DNA of 64,000 bases from Pseudomonas sp. CFII64 (GTDB lineage Bacteria > Pseudomonadota > Gammaproteobacteria > Pseudomonadales > Pseudomonadaceae): contig NZ_ATLO01000046.1 in assembly GCF_000416235.1 (NCBI RefSeq), positions 124,001 to 188,000 on the forward strand, given 5' to 3'. The translations under genes were made by a program, and so were the position numbers. Under the pieces are notes generated by a model that was not told the DNA's origin, searched no databases, and saw only the letters and a list, made by a program, of their open reading frames with translations. Positions 35,513 to 44,044 of the stretch are shown in pieces (position 1 is the stretch's first letter; the number at the start of each line of letters is the position of its first letter).

Positions 35513-36288
35513 GCCGCCGACCTCAGAGCTTGCGCCTGTTTTTTCAACCAGTTTGCTTTGGTCATCGGTTGTCTGCCGCTTTCGATAAGTCGTTTCAATA
35601 GTTGCAGCCAATAGGTGCGTGAATAGTCGTGGCGCATGTCCACAGGGTGCAGGCCCAGGCGAATCGTCGAGGCAGTCTGCAGTCGCGTTTCACGATGATC
35701 GCTGATCAGTTTCGACAGGCCGCGTCGCCAAGGGCTACGAGCACTCCAGACGATACCCGGTGCGTCGATTCGGGAAAAGTCTGGCAGACGATACAGATGT
35801 TGCGGATCGCTCGTGTAGTCCAGGGGTAATTGCGACAGCGCCCGGCGAGTGCCGTCACTCATCAGCCAGGCCGGCGCGACAAACCCGTGCAGCGGCCAGC
35901 CGTGGCGCTGGAACAGTTCGATGCCCGACTCGATTCGGTCCATGGCCTGGGCTTGATCCAGTGCATAAAACTCGCCTTCCCAGGTGTAAATGCGCCGCAT
36001 GAAATAGTCCCGGGGTGTACGCGCCGGTGGGCCGTCGTCGCAATGATAGTAACCGTGCAAGGCCAGCTCGTCGCCTCGGCTCAGTCGTTGCTGGAGTAGG
36101 TTCTGAAACTTCAGGTCATCTTCAATCGGGTTACGCTTGTGGAAATCCGGCACCACCAGCCAGGTCATGGAAATGGCGCCCAAGGCGTCCACCGCTGCGA
36201 CAAAGGCTTGATAATCCGGCCAGGTTTCTGGCGCTACGTCATGCAGAACCAGTAGCACACTGCGCTCGTTTACATTGAAGTCAACCAT
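35509..36288 (-). CDS. DUF2334 polysaccharide-deacetylase-like protein
   Basis: A 259-residue protein of the DUF2334 branch of NodB-like deacetylases. Metal-site features are visible: VLHDVAP near residue 14, ELALHGYYH in the middle and LGLHPVDMRH near the C-terminus. It likely removes acetyl groups from a sugar on a glycolipid or nucleotide sugar. No signal peptide is seen, so it is probably cytosolic. ATG 36288 overlaps the upstream glycosyltransferase gene by 8 bases, and its stop overlaps the membrane-protein gene by 4. Confidence 0.83.
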   Translation of the reverse strand: MVDFNVNERSVLLVLHDVAPETWPDYQAFVAAVDALGAISMTWLVVPDFHKRNPIEDDLKFQNLLQQRLSRGDELALHGYYHCDDGPPARTPRDYFMRRIYTWEGEFYALDQAQAMDRIESGIELFQRHGWPLHGFVAPAWLMSDGTRRALSQLPLDYTSDPQHLYRLPDFSRIDAPGIVWSARSPWRRGLSKLISDHRETRLQTASTIRLGLHPVDMRHDYSRTYWLQLLKRLIESGRQPMTKANWLKKQAQALRSAA

Positions 36289-37393
36289 GAGCGAGCGCCG
36301 GAGTGCGGCAGTCCAGCACCGCTTGATAGTGTTCGAGCAAGCCGCTGACGACCCTGTCCCAGCTGTAGCGCGCATTCACGTATTGTCGGGCTGCCTGACC
36401 TTTGCCTTCAGGATTGCTGGCGAACAACTCGCGCACCGCGCTGGCCATCGCCTGCGAGTTGTTCGGCGTGCAGAGCAGGCCGCATTCCCGGGGCAGAATT
36501 TCGGTAAATGCCCCGGCCGCTACGGCGACCACGGGGATTCCGCTGGCCATGGCTTCGAGGACCACCAGGCCGAAGGTTTCCTGATCGCCTGCATGGATAA
36601 GCGCGTCAGCGCTGGCCAACAGCCGCGCGACTTCTGAGGCAGCGCAGAAATGGCCGATCACGGAAACGTTATCCGGAACCTGCGTGGGCATGTGCGACCC
36701 GACCAGCAACAGGTGATAACCCGAACCCAGCCGCTTCATGCAGTCGAGCAGCACCGGCAGATTTTTCTCCTTGGAGCCCCGTCCGGCGAAGATCAGCAGG
36801 CGCGTCTCTTCGCTGAGGCCCAGTTCGGCTTTTAAAGCGGGATCGCGCAAGCCTGGATTGAAGGTGGCGAGATCGACCCCAAGCGGCTGCACGTAGACAT
36901 TCTCGACGCCCAGGCTGATGAGTTTGTCGGCCATGACTTTGCTCGGCGCCAGCACCCGATCAAAATTGCCGTACAGCTTGCTGACATAGGCTTCGACGTT
37001 GGTCCCCAGCCAGCTGCCCACGCGATTGCTCACCAACAGCGGCAGGTCAGAATGATAGAAGCCGATCACCGGCACATCCAATTGGCGACGTGCGTCCAGC
37101 GCCGCCCAGGCAGTGAGATAGGGATCACCGACTTCGATCAGATCCGGCTTCAAGGCTTGCAGGACATTTCGCCAAGGTGCGACCCGCAACGGAAAACGGT
37201 AACCGTTGCCGAAGGGCAGGGCGGGCGCGGGTACTTTATAGATGCCGTCTCGCTGACTGAAACCGGGGCCGGGCACCAGCAGGCTGTGCCGAACCCCGGG
37301 CCGCAGGCCCAGGCGACGATGCTTGGCGTCAAGGTAGGTACGAACGCCACCGCTGGCTGGGGCGTAGAACATAGTCATGTCAGCGATATGCAC
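36281..37393 (-). CDS. GT4-family glycosyltransferase
   Basis: A 370-residue GT-B-fold retaining glycosyltransferase. The N-terminal glycine-rich acceptor loop APASGGVRTY and the C-terminal EX7E motif (HAGDQETFGLVVLEAMASGIPVV) define family 4. GTG 37393 is chosen because GGAGGA lies 9 bases upstream; the longer frame has no such site. It is first in a three-gene overlapping operon with a deacetylase and a PF03706 membrane protein, a layout like phosphatidylinositol-mannoside or glucosamine-lipid synthesis modules. The acceptor is unknown. Confidence 0.86.
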   Translation of the reverse strand: MHIADMTMFYAPASGGVRTYLDAKHRRLGLRPGVRHSLLVPGPGFSQRDGIYKVPAPALPFGNGYRFPLRVAPWRNVLQALKPDLIEVGDPYLTAWAALDARRQLDVPVIGFYHSDLPLLVSNRVGSWLGTNVEAYVSKLYGNFDRVLAPSKVMADKLISLGVENVYVQPLGVDLATFNPGLRDPALKAELGLSEETRLLIFAGRGSKEKNLPVLLDCMKRLGSGYHLLLVGSHMPTQVPDNVSVIGHFCAASEVARLLASADALIHAGDQETFGLVVLEAMASGIPVVAVAAGAFTEILPRECGLLCTPNNSQAMASAVRELFASNPEGKGQAARQYVNARYSWDRVVSGLLEHYQAVLDCRTPALAHG

Positions 37394-37556
37394 GTGAACA
37401 TTCCTCCGGTGTGTCGTCGTCCTAAACGTTGACCACTGACAAGAATAGTTGTTCGCGCAAGGTGGCGGCCGGCATGGCTGCAATAGACGTGTCAAAGCTG
37501 AAGAGAGGACGCCGCGCCTCGAGTAGACGCGGCGGTCACAGCGGGGGCTGGCTGGA

Positions 37557-37622
37557 TTAGATGCGGAAGCTGCCGACCAGATGCTTCAGACGAGCGGCCT
37601 GTTGTTCCGGCAGTGCTGTTGC
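37557..37622 (-). pseudogene. C-terminal remnant of a methyl-accepting chemotaxis gene
   Basis: On the minus strand, 21 codons before a TAA encode a typical chemoreceptor tail (ALPEQQAARLKHLVGSFRI). An in-frame TGA lies immediately upstream at 37623-37625, and no receptor signalling domain follows. The residue pattern EQQAxxLxxLVxxFRI is the usual end of Tsr-like receptors. In PAO1 the pctABC chemoreceptor genes lie at the equivalent position, as I recall, so this looks like what remains after deletion of such a gene. Confidence 0.6.
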
Positions 37623-37857
37623 TCATTTCCTGAAGAAAATTGTTCAGGTCATCTCGAATCGCATAACGTTGAAGACAGGTCCACTAAGGTTTATTCCGTA
37701 CCAGGCGCGTGTCGGGCGACTGTCTGGTCGGGAGTACCACGAAAAATGGTCAATACTTTCTCTCACTCCTTTAAGAAAAATCCGACAAATTTCCAGGTCT
37801 TTAAGTGTTATCAACCCTATCGACCACTCAGATATAAATTTAAAGACAGGTGACGAA

Positions 37858-39348
37858 ATGCCCGAATCTCAGCAGTTTGTTATTGGTGCCAATCTGGAGG
37901 GTCAACCGGTTACTCAGGATATCCGCCTGGCGAACCGACATGGCCTGGTAGCCGGCGCGACCGGCACCGGTAAAACGGTGACGTTGCAGCGTCTGGCGGA
38001 AGCCTTCAGTGATGCGGGCATTGCGGTTTTTGCCGCGGACATAAAAGGTGATCTGTGCGGCCTGGGTGCAGCCGGAGAGCCGCAGGGCAAGATTGCCGAG
38101 CGAATCGCCGGCATGCCCTTTTTGAATCACACGCCGCAGGCTTATCCCGTCACGTTGTGGGATATCCACGGTCAGAGTGGTCATCCGTTGCGCACTACTT
38201 TGACGGAAATGGGGCCGCTGCTGCTGGGCAGTCTCCTGGAATTGACCGACAGCCAGCAGTCGGCGTTGTACGCGGCTTTCAAGGTGGCCGATCAGGAAGG
38301 GCTGTTGCTGCTCGACATCAAAGACCTCAAGGCGCTGCTCAATCATCTGCGCGACAACCCGCAGTTGCTCGGCGAAGACAGCTCGCTGCTGACTACCGGG
38401 TCGAGCCAGGCCTTGCAGCGGCGTCTGGCCATTCTGGAGCAGCAAGGCGCCGAAGCCTTGTTCGGCGAGCCTGCGCTGCAACTGGAAGACATTCTCCAAC
38501 CGGCCCGCGACGGACGCGGGCGCATTCATCTGCTGGACGCCAGCCGTCTGGTGCACGAAGCGCCGAAGGTTTACGCAACGTTCCTGCTGTGGCTGCTGGC
38601 TGAACTGTTCGAGCAATTGCCGGAGCGCGGCGATGCCGACAAACCGTTGTTGGCGCTGTTCTTCGATGAGGCGCATCTGCTGTTCGCCGACACGCCCAAG
38701 GCGTTGCAGGAAAGGCTTGAACAAGTGGTGCGGCTGATTCGTTCCAAGGGTGTCGGCGTGTACTTCGTCACGCAATCGCCGGGCGACTTGCCGGATGATG
38801 TGTTGGCGCAACTGGGCCTGCGTATTCAGCACGGCTTGCGCGCGTTCACTGCCAAAGAGCAAAAGTCCCTGCGCGCAGTGGCTGATGGTTTCAGGCCCAA
38901 TCCCGATATCGACACCCTGGCGGTGCTGACCGAACTGGGCATCGGTGAGGCGCTGGTCGGCACCTTGCAGGCCAAAGGCACGCCCGCCATGGTCCAGCGG
39001 GTGCTGGTCGCACCGCCCCAATCGCGCATCGGGCCGCTGAGCGAAGGCGAGCGGGCGAGTCTGATGGCTCAGTCACCCTTGGTCGGTCGTTATGACAAGC
39101 CCGTGGATCGCGAGTCCGCTTATGAGATGTTGATCGCCCGCAAGATTGCGGCGCCTGAAGCAACCGAAGTGCCTGAAAAAAGCGCCAAGGAACAGGATAG
39201 CTTCAGCGACATGGCGGGTGAGTGGCTGGGCGGCGTGGCAGGGCAGGCGATGAAAAGCGCAGTGCGACAAGCCGCCAATCAGCTGGGTCGGCAGTTGGTG
39301 CGGGGTTTGATGGGATCGTTGCTGGGCGGGGCAAAAAAACGACGTTGA
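37858..39348 (+). CDS. HerA/YjgR-family (DUF853) ATPase
   Basis: A 496-residue P-loop ATPase of the HerA-FtsK superfamily. Walker A is GATGTGKT at residues 33-40 and Walker B is ALFFDEAHLLF, with the arginine-finger-like RSKGVGVYFVTQSPGDLPD. The C-terminus ends in an amphipathic Gly/Ala/Arg-rich segment. YjgR proteins are common in proteobacteria but poorly characterised; nuclease-free HerA relatives may move DNA or act in defence. No NurA or nuclease gene is adjacent. AGGTGA precedes ATG 37858. The in-frame extension from 37561 overlaps the chemoreceptor remnant and is not real. Confidence 0.88.
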   Translation: MPESQQFVIGANLEGQPVTQDIRLANRHGLVAGATGTGKTVTLQRLAEAFSDAGIAVFAADIKGDLCGLGAAGEPQGKIAERIAGMPFLNHTPQAYPVTLWDIHGQSGHPLRTTLTEMGPLLLGSLLELTDSQQSALYAAFKVADQEGLLLLDIKDLKALLNHLRDNPQLLGEDSSLLTTGSSQALQRRLAILEQQGAEALFGEPALQLEDILQPARDGRGRIHLLDASRLVHEAPKVYATFLLWLLAELFEQLPERGDADKPLLALFFDEAHLLFADTPKALQERLEQVVRLIRSKGVGVYFVTQSPGDLPDDVLAQLGLRIQHGLRAFTAKEQKSLRAVADGFRPNPDIDTLAVLTELGIGEALVGTLQAKGTPAMVQRVLVAPPQSRIGPLSEGERASLMAQSPLVGRYDKPVDRESAYEMLIARKIAAPEATEVPEKSAKEQDSFSDMAGEWLGGVAGQAMKSAVRQAANQLGRQLVRGLMGSLLGGAKKRR

Positions 39349-39371
39349 GTCAGGACGTTGCGTTAGTCAGC

Positions 39372-39408
39372 AGCAGGACCACCGCGGATTGCCCGCGATG
39401 GTCCTGCT
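39372..39408. terminator. Long hairpin between convergent HerA-like gene and pit
   Basis: A 16-base stem with one mismatch (AGCAGGACCACCGCGG against CCGCGATGGTCCTGCT) encloses a short loop. No clear T-tract follows, so it is a probable rather than certain terminator. Confidence 0.6.
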
Positions 39409-39425
39409 CACTTACTTAATGGCGA

Positions 39426-40898
39426 TCAAGCCAGCACTTTGGACGCGAGCCAGAATAAACCGGCTGACAGTCCGACAGTCGCCGGCAGGGTCAGCACCCA
39501 GGCCAGCAGGATGGTGCGTACCGTGCCGCCTTGCAGGCCACTTTTGTTCGCGACCATGGTGCCGGCGACGCCGGACGACAGAATATGCGTCGTGGAAACC
39601 GGCAGGCTGAACACGTTAGCCAAGGCGATGGCGCTGGCGGTGGTGATCTGCGCCGACATGCCTTGCGCGTAAGTCATGCCTTGTTTGCCGATCTTCTCGC
39701 CAATGGTCAAAACCACGCGCTTCCAGCCAACCATGGTGCCGACACCCAATGCCAACGCAACCGCCAGAATCACCCAGAACGGCGCGTATTCGGTGGTAAC
39801 TGTCAGGTCTTTGCGCAGTTTGTCCAGATCGGATTTTTCACGTGCGCCCAGGGTTGGCAGTTTGGCAACCTTGCGCGCAGTGTCGTCCAGGCAAAGCAGG
39901 TAACGACGCACTTCGATGCGGCGTTCGGCCGGCAACGCGTGATAATCGGAAACACCTTTCAACGTATCGAGCAGGGCGTCGATGGTCGGTTCGGTCTGAT
40001 CCGGGTTGCAGCTTGAACTGGCCGGCAGATCACCTTTCTCCGCTTTACCCAGTGCGAGGAACTCGCCGAGTGTCGCGCTGTTGCGGTTATAGAACTGACT
40101 CAGGTGCAGGGTTGCATCGCGAGTCCGTTCGATCTGGTAGGTGGTGCTGCCCAAGTCCAGAACAAACTGGCTAGGCACGATACCAATCAGCACCAGCATG
40201 ATCAGGCCGATGCCTTTCTGGCCATCGTTGGAACCATGCACGAAGCTCACCGCCATGGCGGAAATCACCAGTACCAGGCGATTCCAGAAGGGCGGATGCT
40301 TCTTGTCATCGAGTTTGCGACGCTGATCCGGCGTCTTGTGCATCTTCGACTGCGGACGCCACCATTTCAGCCCGATCAGCACCAGTGCGGCGACGAGGAA
40401 ACCGGCCAGCGGCGAGAACACCAGCGAAGCGCCGATATCGATTGCTTTCTGCCAGTTCACGCCATCGGCCAACGGGATGTCGTTGATCAATGCGTTGGCC
40501 AGGCCCACACCGAGGATCGAACCGATCAGCGTGTGCGAACTGGACGCCGGAATACCGAAGTACCAGGTGCCGAGGTTCCACGTGATGGCCGCTGCCAGCA
40601 GTGAGAACACCATGGCAAGGCCGTGGCCGGTGTTCACGTTGATCAACAACTCGACCGGCAACAGGTGAACGATGGCATATGCCACGCCCACCCCGCCCAG
40701 CAGCACGCCGAGAAAGTTGAACACACCGGAGAAGAACACTGCCAGATGAGGCGGCATGGCTTTGGTGTAAATGACTGTCGCCACCGCGTTGGCGGTGTCA
40801 TGAAAGCCGTTGATGAACTCGAAGGTGAGGACGAAAGCCAGGGCGAGCAGCAAGCTCACAAGTACCCAAGCATCTAGCCCGCTGAATAAATCGATCAT
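39426..40898 (-). CDS. pitA: Low-affinity inorganic phosphate transporter (PiT family)
   Basis: A 490-residue inner-membrane phosphate:cation symporter. The duplicated PiT signature is seen in GFHDTANAVATVIYT near the N-terminus and FVHGSNDGQKGIG in the second half. The central cytoplasmic loop between the halves is long (about 195-375), as in PitA. It imports metal-phosphate complexes with protons when phosphate is abundant. ATG 40898; the gene appears monocistronic. Confidence 0.92.
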   Translation of the reverse strand: MIDLFSGLDAWVLVSLLLALAFVLTFEFINGFHDTANAVATVIYTKAMPPHLAVFFSGVFNFLGVLLGGVGVAYAIVHLLPVELLINVNTGHGLAMVFSLLAAAITWNLGTWYFGIPASSSHTLIGSILGVGLANALINDIPLADGVNWQKAIDIGASLVFSPLAGFLVAALVLIGLKWWRPQSKMHKTPDQRRKLDDKKHPPFWNRLVLVISAMAVSFVHGSNDGQKGIGLIMLVLIGIVPSQFVLDLGSTTYQIERTRDATLHLSQFYNRNSATLGEFLALGKAEKGDLPASSSCNPDQTEPTIDALLDTLKGVSDYHALPAERRIEVRRYLLCLDDTARKVAKLPTLGAREKSDLDKLRKDLTVTTEYAPFWVILAVALALGVGTMVGWKRVVLTIGEKIGKQGMTYAQGMSAQITTASAIALANVFSLPVSTTHILSSGVAGTMVANKSGLQGGTVRTILLAWVLTLPATVGLSAGLFWLASKVLA

Positions 40899-41135
40899 GA
40901 AGGTTTTCTGACCCGGTCTGAAGGGGGCGGGATTATGACAGAAAAAATACTGATCGATGTGTCAGCCGCTCACTGGTATCGCCAGACAGTGAAAATCAGT
41001 GCGTAAATACCCCCGCCCCTGAGTTGGTCGGGGAAGCCGTAATACACTTGTTTCATGACTGCAACCCTGAGCCGCAATTGCCTTGAAGAGGTCGACCGAA
41101 TCCGCCAGACGCCGTGCGCCGGGGAATAGACGGTG

Positions 41136-41333
41136 TCAGAGCTCTTCTTTGAGGTCGCTTTCCATCTTCTGCAGTTCTTGCTTGAACGCTTGATCCAGAA
41201 GACTGGCTTTTTTGCGCCAAGGCTTGCGCTCTGGTTCTGGTTGCGCGGCGTAGGTGGTGATTTCCCCGCCGTAAACATCCTTGAAACGTTGTTCCTTGCG
41301 CTCAAGTTCCGCGCGCAGTTCATCTTTCGTCAC
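41136..41333 (-). CDS. Small conserved hypothetical coiled-coil protein
   Basis: A 65-residue highly charged protein (KDELRAELERKEQRF, then QPEPERKPWRKKASLLDQAF) predicted to be helical at both ends with a Pro-rich middle. I recall similar short proteins beside pit in other pseudomonads, but no function. It starts at GTG 41333 with AGGT upstream. It lies about 240 bases upstream of pitA on the same strand. Confidence 0.7.
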   Translation of the reverse strand: MTKDELRAELERKEQRFKDVYGGEITTYAAQPEPERKPWRKKASLLDQAFKQELQKMESDLKEEL

Positions 41334-41960
41334 TTTATTACCTGATTAAGTTGAGTTAACTCTGGTGATATCGCGGGTGCCGAAGTGTTCGAACATGATC
41401 ATCCCGCCGTGCGAGGCTGTAATGGCCGACTGGCCAGACAGATGCCCTTGGACATGGAACATGAAGCTGAACGTCTTCTTGCGCTCGCGGCTACGGACAC
41501 CAGAAGCAGCGCTGTCGTAGCGACAAGGTCAAGTTGCAAACGTGATAGCTGTACTGGCGGCAGTTTTCAATTCGTATGAAATTCGCATAATGAGAAGCGA
41601 TGCACCGCTGCAGTGCAGTGATTCAGGTATGAGAACCTAGCACGGCGGTGGGCCTTGCATTCACTGCGAATCGTTATTGCCAGCCAAGTGACTGACACTA
41701 TCTCCAAGAACTTCAGTCTCGTCAACTATATGTGAGGGCTGAGTAGCTGACGACTTCATTAAAGACGAATTTTCTGTACGACAGTTCCGAAGTTCAGGTG
41801 GGCGATAAATATGACGAAACTTTCATACGCGTGATATTGACGCGCCCGGCCAAAATTCTGACGTTTTCTTCTTTGCGAAGGTATGAACTGTAATGGCTGT
41901 TTTGCGTTGTGCAGGAAGGGTGTGACGAAGTGGAATGGCTTTGGGCTATCAGCGCACAGA

Positions 41961-41993
41961 AATAAAAACGGCCTTGCTTGGTGGGCAAGGCCG
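41961..41993 (-). terminator. Orphan minus-strand terminator
   Basis: Read on the minus strand, CGGCCTTGC, a short loop and GCAAGGCCG form a perfect 9-base stem followed by TTTTTATT. No gene on that strand ends here, so it may end a small RNA or mark a lost gene. Confidence 0.65.
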
Positions 41994-42087
41994 CGCCTAG
42001 GACTTCTCAGTGGGTACCTGACCAGTATTTCCAAGAAGCCACTTATTGGCAGGTGAAAGGTATAAGTATCTTCGCAGCGGGTCAATT

Positions 42088-42117
42088 GCGATTATCGGCC
42101 AGTTGTTCGATAATCGC
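42088..42117. promoter_or_regulatory. Inverted repeat upstream of pcaR (PcaR site)
   Basis: GCGATTATCG (42088-42097), a 10-base spacer and CGATAATCGC (42108-42117) form a perfect 10-base inverted repeat about 87 bases before the pcaR start. The right half sits in GTTCGATAATCGC, which agrees with the PcaR recognition sequence as I remember it, and suggests autoregulation. Confidence 0.7.
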
Positions 42118-42203
42118 CCAAAGTGAAAGGGGGCTGCGGGTTCCAAAACCCTTGAAAGTGGCGGTATATAAGGCCTGAAAGGGTATGGGTGAAGGTAACG
42201 ACG

Positions 42204-43046
42204 ATGAACGACGAACTGCGTAATTCTTTTGCCTCGCTGGCGCCGCCCATCGTGGCATCGCCCGCCAAGCGCATTCAGGCTTTTACCGGCGACCCGGATT
42301 TCATGACTTCGCTGGCGCGCGGGTTGGCCGTGATCCATGCATTCCAGGAACGTAAACGGCATCTGACCATTGCCCAGATCAGCCACCGCACGGAAATTCC
42401 CCGTGCCGCTGTGCGCCGCTGTTTATTAACCCTGATCAAACTTGGCTACGCGACAACGGACGGGCGCACCTACTCGTTATTGCCCAAAGTGCTGACCCTG
42501 GGTCACGCTTATTTATCGTCGACGCCGTTGGCGGTTTCCTCTCAACCTTATCTGGATCGCATGAGTGATCTGCTGCACGAGGCGTGCAACATGGCGACCC
42601 TCGAAGGCGATGACATTCTCTACATCGCGCGCTCGGCGACCACCCAGCGCTTGATTTCCGTGGACCTGGCGGTGGGCGGTAGGTTACCGGCCTATTGCAC
42701 TTCCATGGGCCGGATTCTGCTGGCAGCGCTGGATGATGTTTCCCTGCACGAATACCTGGATCACGTGGATTTGCAGCCCAAGACCAGCCGCACCATTCGC
42801 ACGCAACAGGAATTGCTCGAATGCCTGCAACTGGTTCGCCAACAAGGTTGGTGCATTGTCGATCAGGAGCTGGAACAAGGCCTGCGTTCCATTGCCGTGC
42901 CGGTTTACGACGCATCAGGTCAGGTATTGGCCGCGCTCAATGTCAGCACCAGCGCCGGGCGGGTCGCGCGCAGCGATCTGGAACAGCGCTTCCTGCCAAT
43001 CATGCTGGACGCCAGCCGGGATCTGAGCACGCAGCTGTTCACCTGA
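42204..43046 (+). CDS. pcaR: IclR-family activator PcaR
   Basis: A 280-residue IclR-type regulator. The N-terminal winged helix-turn-helix (about 35-95) is followed by an effector domain with SMGRILLAAL and GWCIVDQELEQGLRSIAVPV. PcaR binds beta-ketoadipate and activates the pca genes; the role here follows from similarity and from being directly upstream of pcaIJF. I choose ATG 42204, with GAAGGTAA upstream, over the GTG at 42189. PcaR-type sites lie before it and after it. Confidence 0.92.
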   Translation: MNDELRNSFASLAPPIVASPAKRIQAFTGDPDFMTSLARGLAVIHAFQERKRHLTIAQISHRTEIPRAAVRRCLLTLIKLGYATTDGRTYSLLPKVLTLGHAYLSSTPLAVSSQPYLDRMSDLLHEACNMATLEGDDILYIARSATTQRLISVDLAVGGRLPAYCTSMGRILLAALDDVSLHEYLDHVDLQPKTSRTIRTQQELLECLQLVRQQGWCIVDQELEQGLRSIAVPVYDASGQVLAALNVSTSAGRVARSDLEQRFLPIMLDASRDLSTQLFT

Positions 43047-43061
43047 ACCGAATATGATTTT

Positions 43062-43092
43062 GGGCGATTAACGAACACTTAGTCGATTATCG
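43062..43092. promoter_or_regulatory. PcaR-type sites upstream of pcaI
   Basis: GGGCGATTAACGAAC at 43062-43076 is, on the minus strand, GTTCGTTAATCGCCC, one change from the GTTCGATAATCG core seen before pcaR. A second half site, TCGATTATCG, is at 43083-43092. They lie about 100 bases before the pcaI start. Confidence 0.6.
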
Positions 43093-43189
43093 GATTGTTT
43101 GCCTGGGTGCCCCGGCATAACCTCACTTCCATTCCAGCGCAGAAGTCTTGCGCTGTCCAATGACAAGATCTGAGTTCGGGAGCACCCTC

Positions 43190-44044
43190 ATGGCTGAAAT
43201 ACTTTCTCTGCGCGACGCCGTGAAGCAATTCGTCAACGATGGCGACACCGTTGCGCTGGAAGGCTTCACCCATCTGATCCCAACCGCTGCCGGTCACGAA
43301 ATCATCCGTCAGGGCAAAAAAGACCTGACCCTGGTGCGCATGACGCCGGACCTGATCTACGACCAGTTGATCGGTGCCGGTTGTGCCAAGCGCCTGATTT
43401 TTTCCTGGGGCGGCAATCCTGGTGTTGGTTCGCTGCACCGCCTGCGTGATGCCGTCGAAAAGCAGTGGCCGCATTCGATCGAGATTGAAGAACACAGCCA
43501 CGCCGACCTGGCCAATGCTTACGTGGCCGGCGCTTCCGGGTTGCCGTTTGCCGTGCTGCGCGCCTACGCCGGTTCCGATCTGCCCAAGGTCAACCCGCTG
43601 ATCAAGACCGTCACCTGTCCATTCACCGGCGAAGTGCTCGCTGCGGTGCCGGCGGTGCGCCCTGATGTCACTGTGATTCACGCGCAGAAAGCCGACCGCA
43701 AAGGCAACGTGCTGCTGTGGGGCATTCTCGGCGTGCAGAAAGAAGCCGCGTTGGCTGCCAAGCGTTGCATCGTGACCGTCGAAGAAATCGTTGATGACTT
43801 ACAAGCACCGATGAACGCCTGCGTCCTGCCGACCTGGGCCTTGAGCGCGGTTTGCCTGGTGCCGGGCGGCGCGCACCCTTCTTATGCCCACGGTTACTAC
43901 GAGCGCGACAACCGTTTCTACCAGGCCTGGGACGCGATTGCCCGTGACCGGACAAGCTTCAGCGCCTGGATCGACGAATACATCCTGGGCACCGCTGATT
44001 TCAGCGAATTTCAGCAAAAGCTGGCCGCACCGGAGGCAAAATAA
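43190..44044 (+). CDS. pcaI: 3-oxoadipate CoA-transferase subunit A
   Basis: A 284-residue alpha subunit of the family I CoA-transferase that moves CoA from succinyl-CoA to beta-ketoadipate. The GGNPGVGSLHRLRDAVE segment and GCAKRLIFSW are typical of this subunit. ATG 43190 follows GGGAG; the earlier in-frame start at 43148 has no such site. The stop overlaps the pcaJ start by one base (TAATG). Confidence 0.93.
   Translation: MAEILSLRDAVKQFVNDGDTVALEGFTHLIPTAAGHEIIRQGKKDLTLVRMTPDLIYDQLIGAGCAKRLIFSWGGNPGVGSLHRLRDAVEKQWPHSIEIEEHSHADLANAYVAGASGLPFAVLRAYAGSDLPKVNPLIKTVTCPFTGEVLAAVPAVRPDVTVIHAQKADRKGNVLLWGILGVQKEAALAAKRCIVTVEEIVDDLQAPMNACVLPTWALSAVCLVPGGAHPSYAHGYYERDNRFYQAWDAIARDRTSFSAWIDEYILGTADFSEFQQKLAAPEAK

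Larger units (their letters stand above)
41334..42203. other. 870-base region without a supported gene
   Basis: Open frames here are short and look like chance or shadow frames. I see a minus-strand terminator (41961-41993) with no gene feeding it, and the paired PcaR-type sites (42088-42117) upstream of pcaR. The rest may be decayed sequence. Confidence 0.5.

Noticed and set aside
41385..41579. 64-codon frame in the 870-base gap
   Set aside because: It has no ribosome-binding site, no family resemblance and irregular composition.
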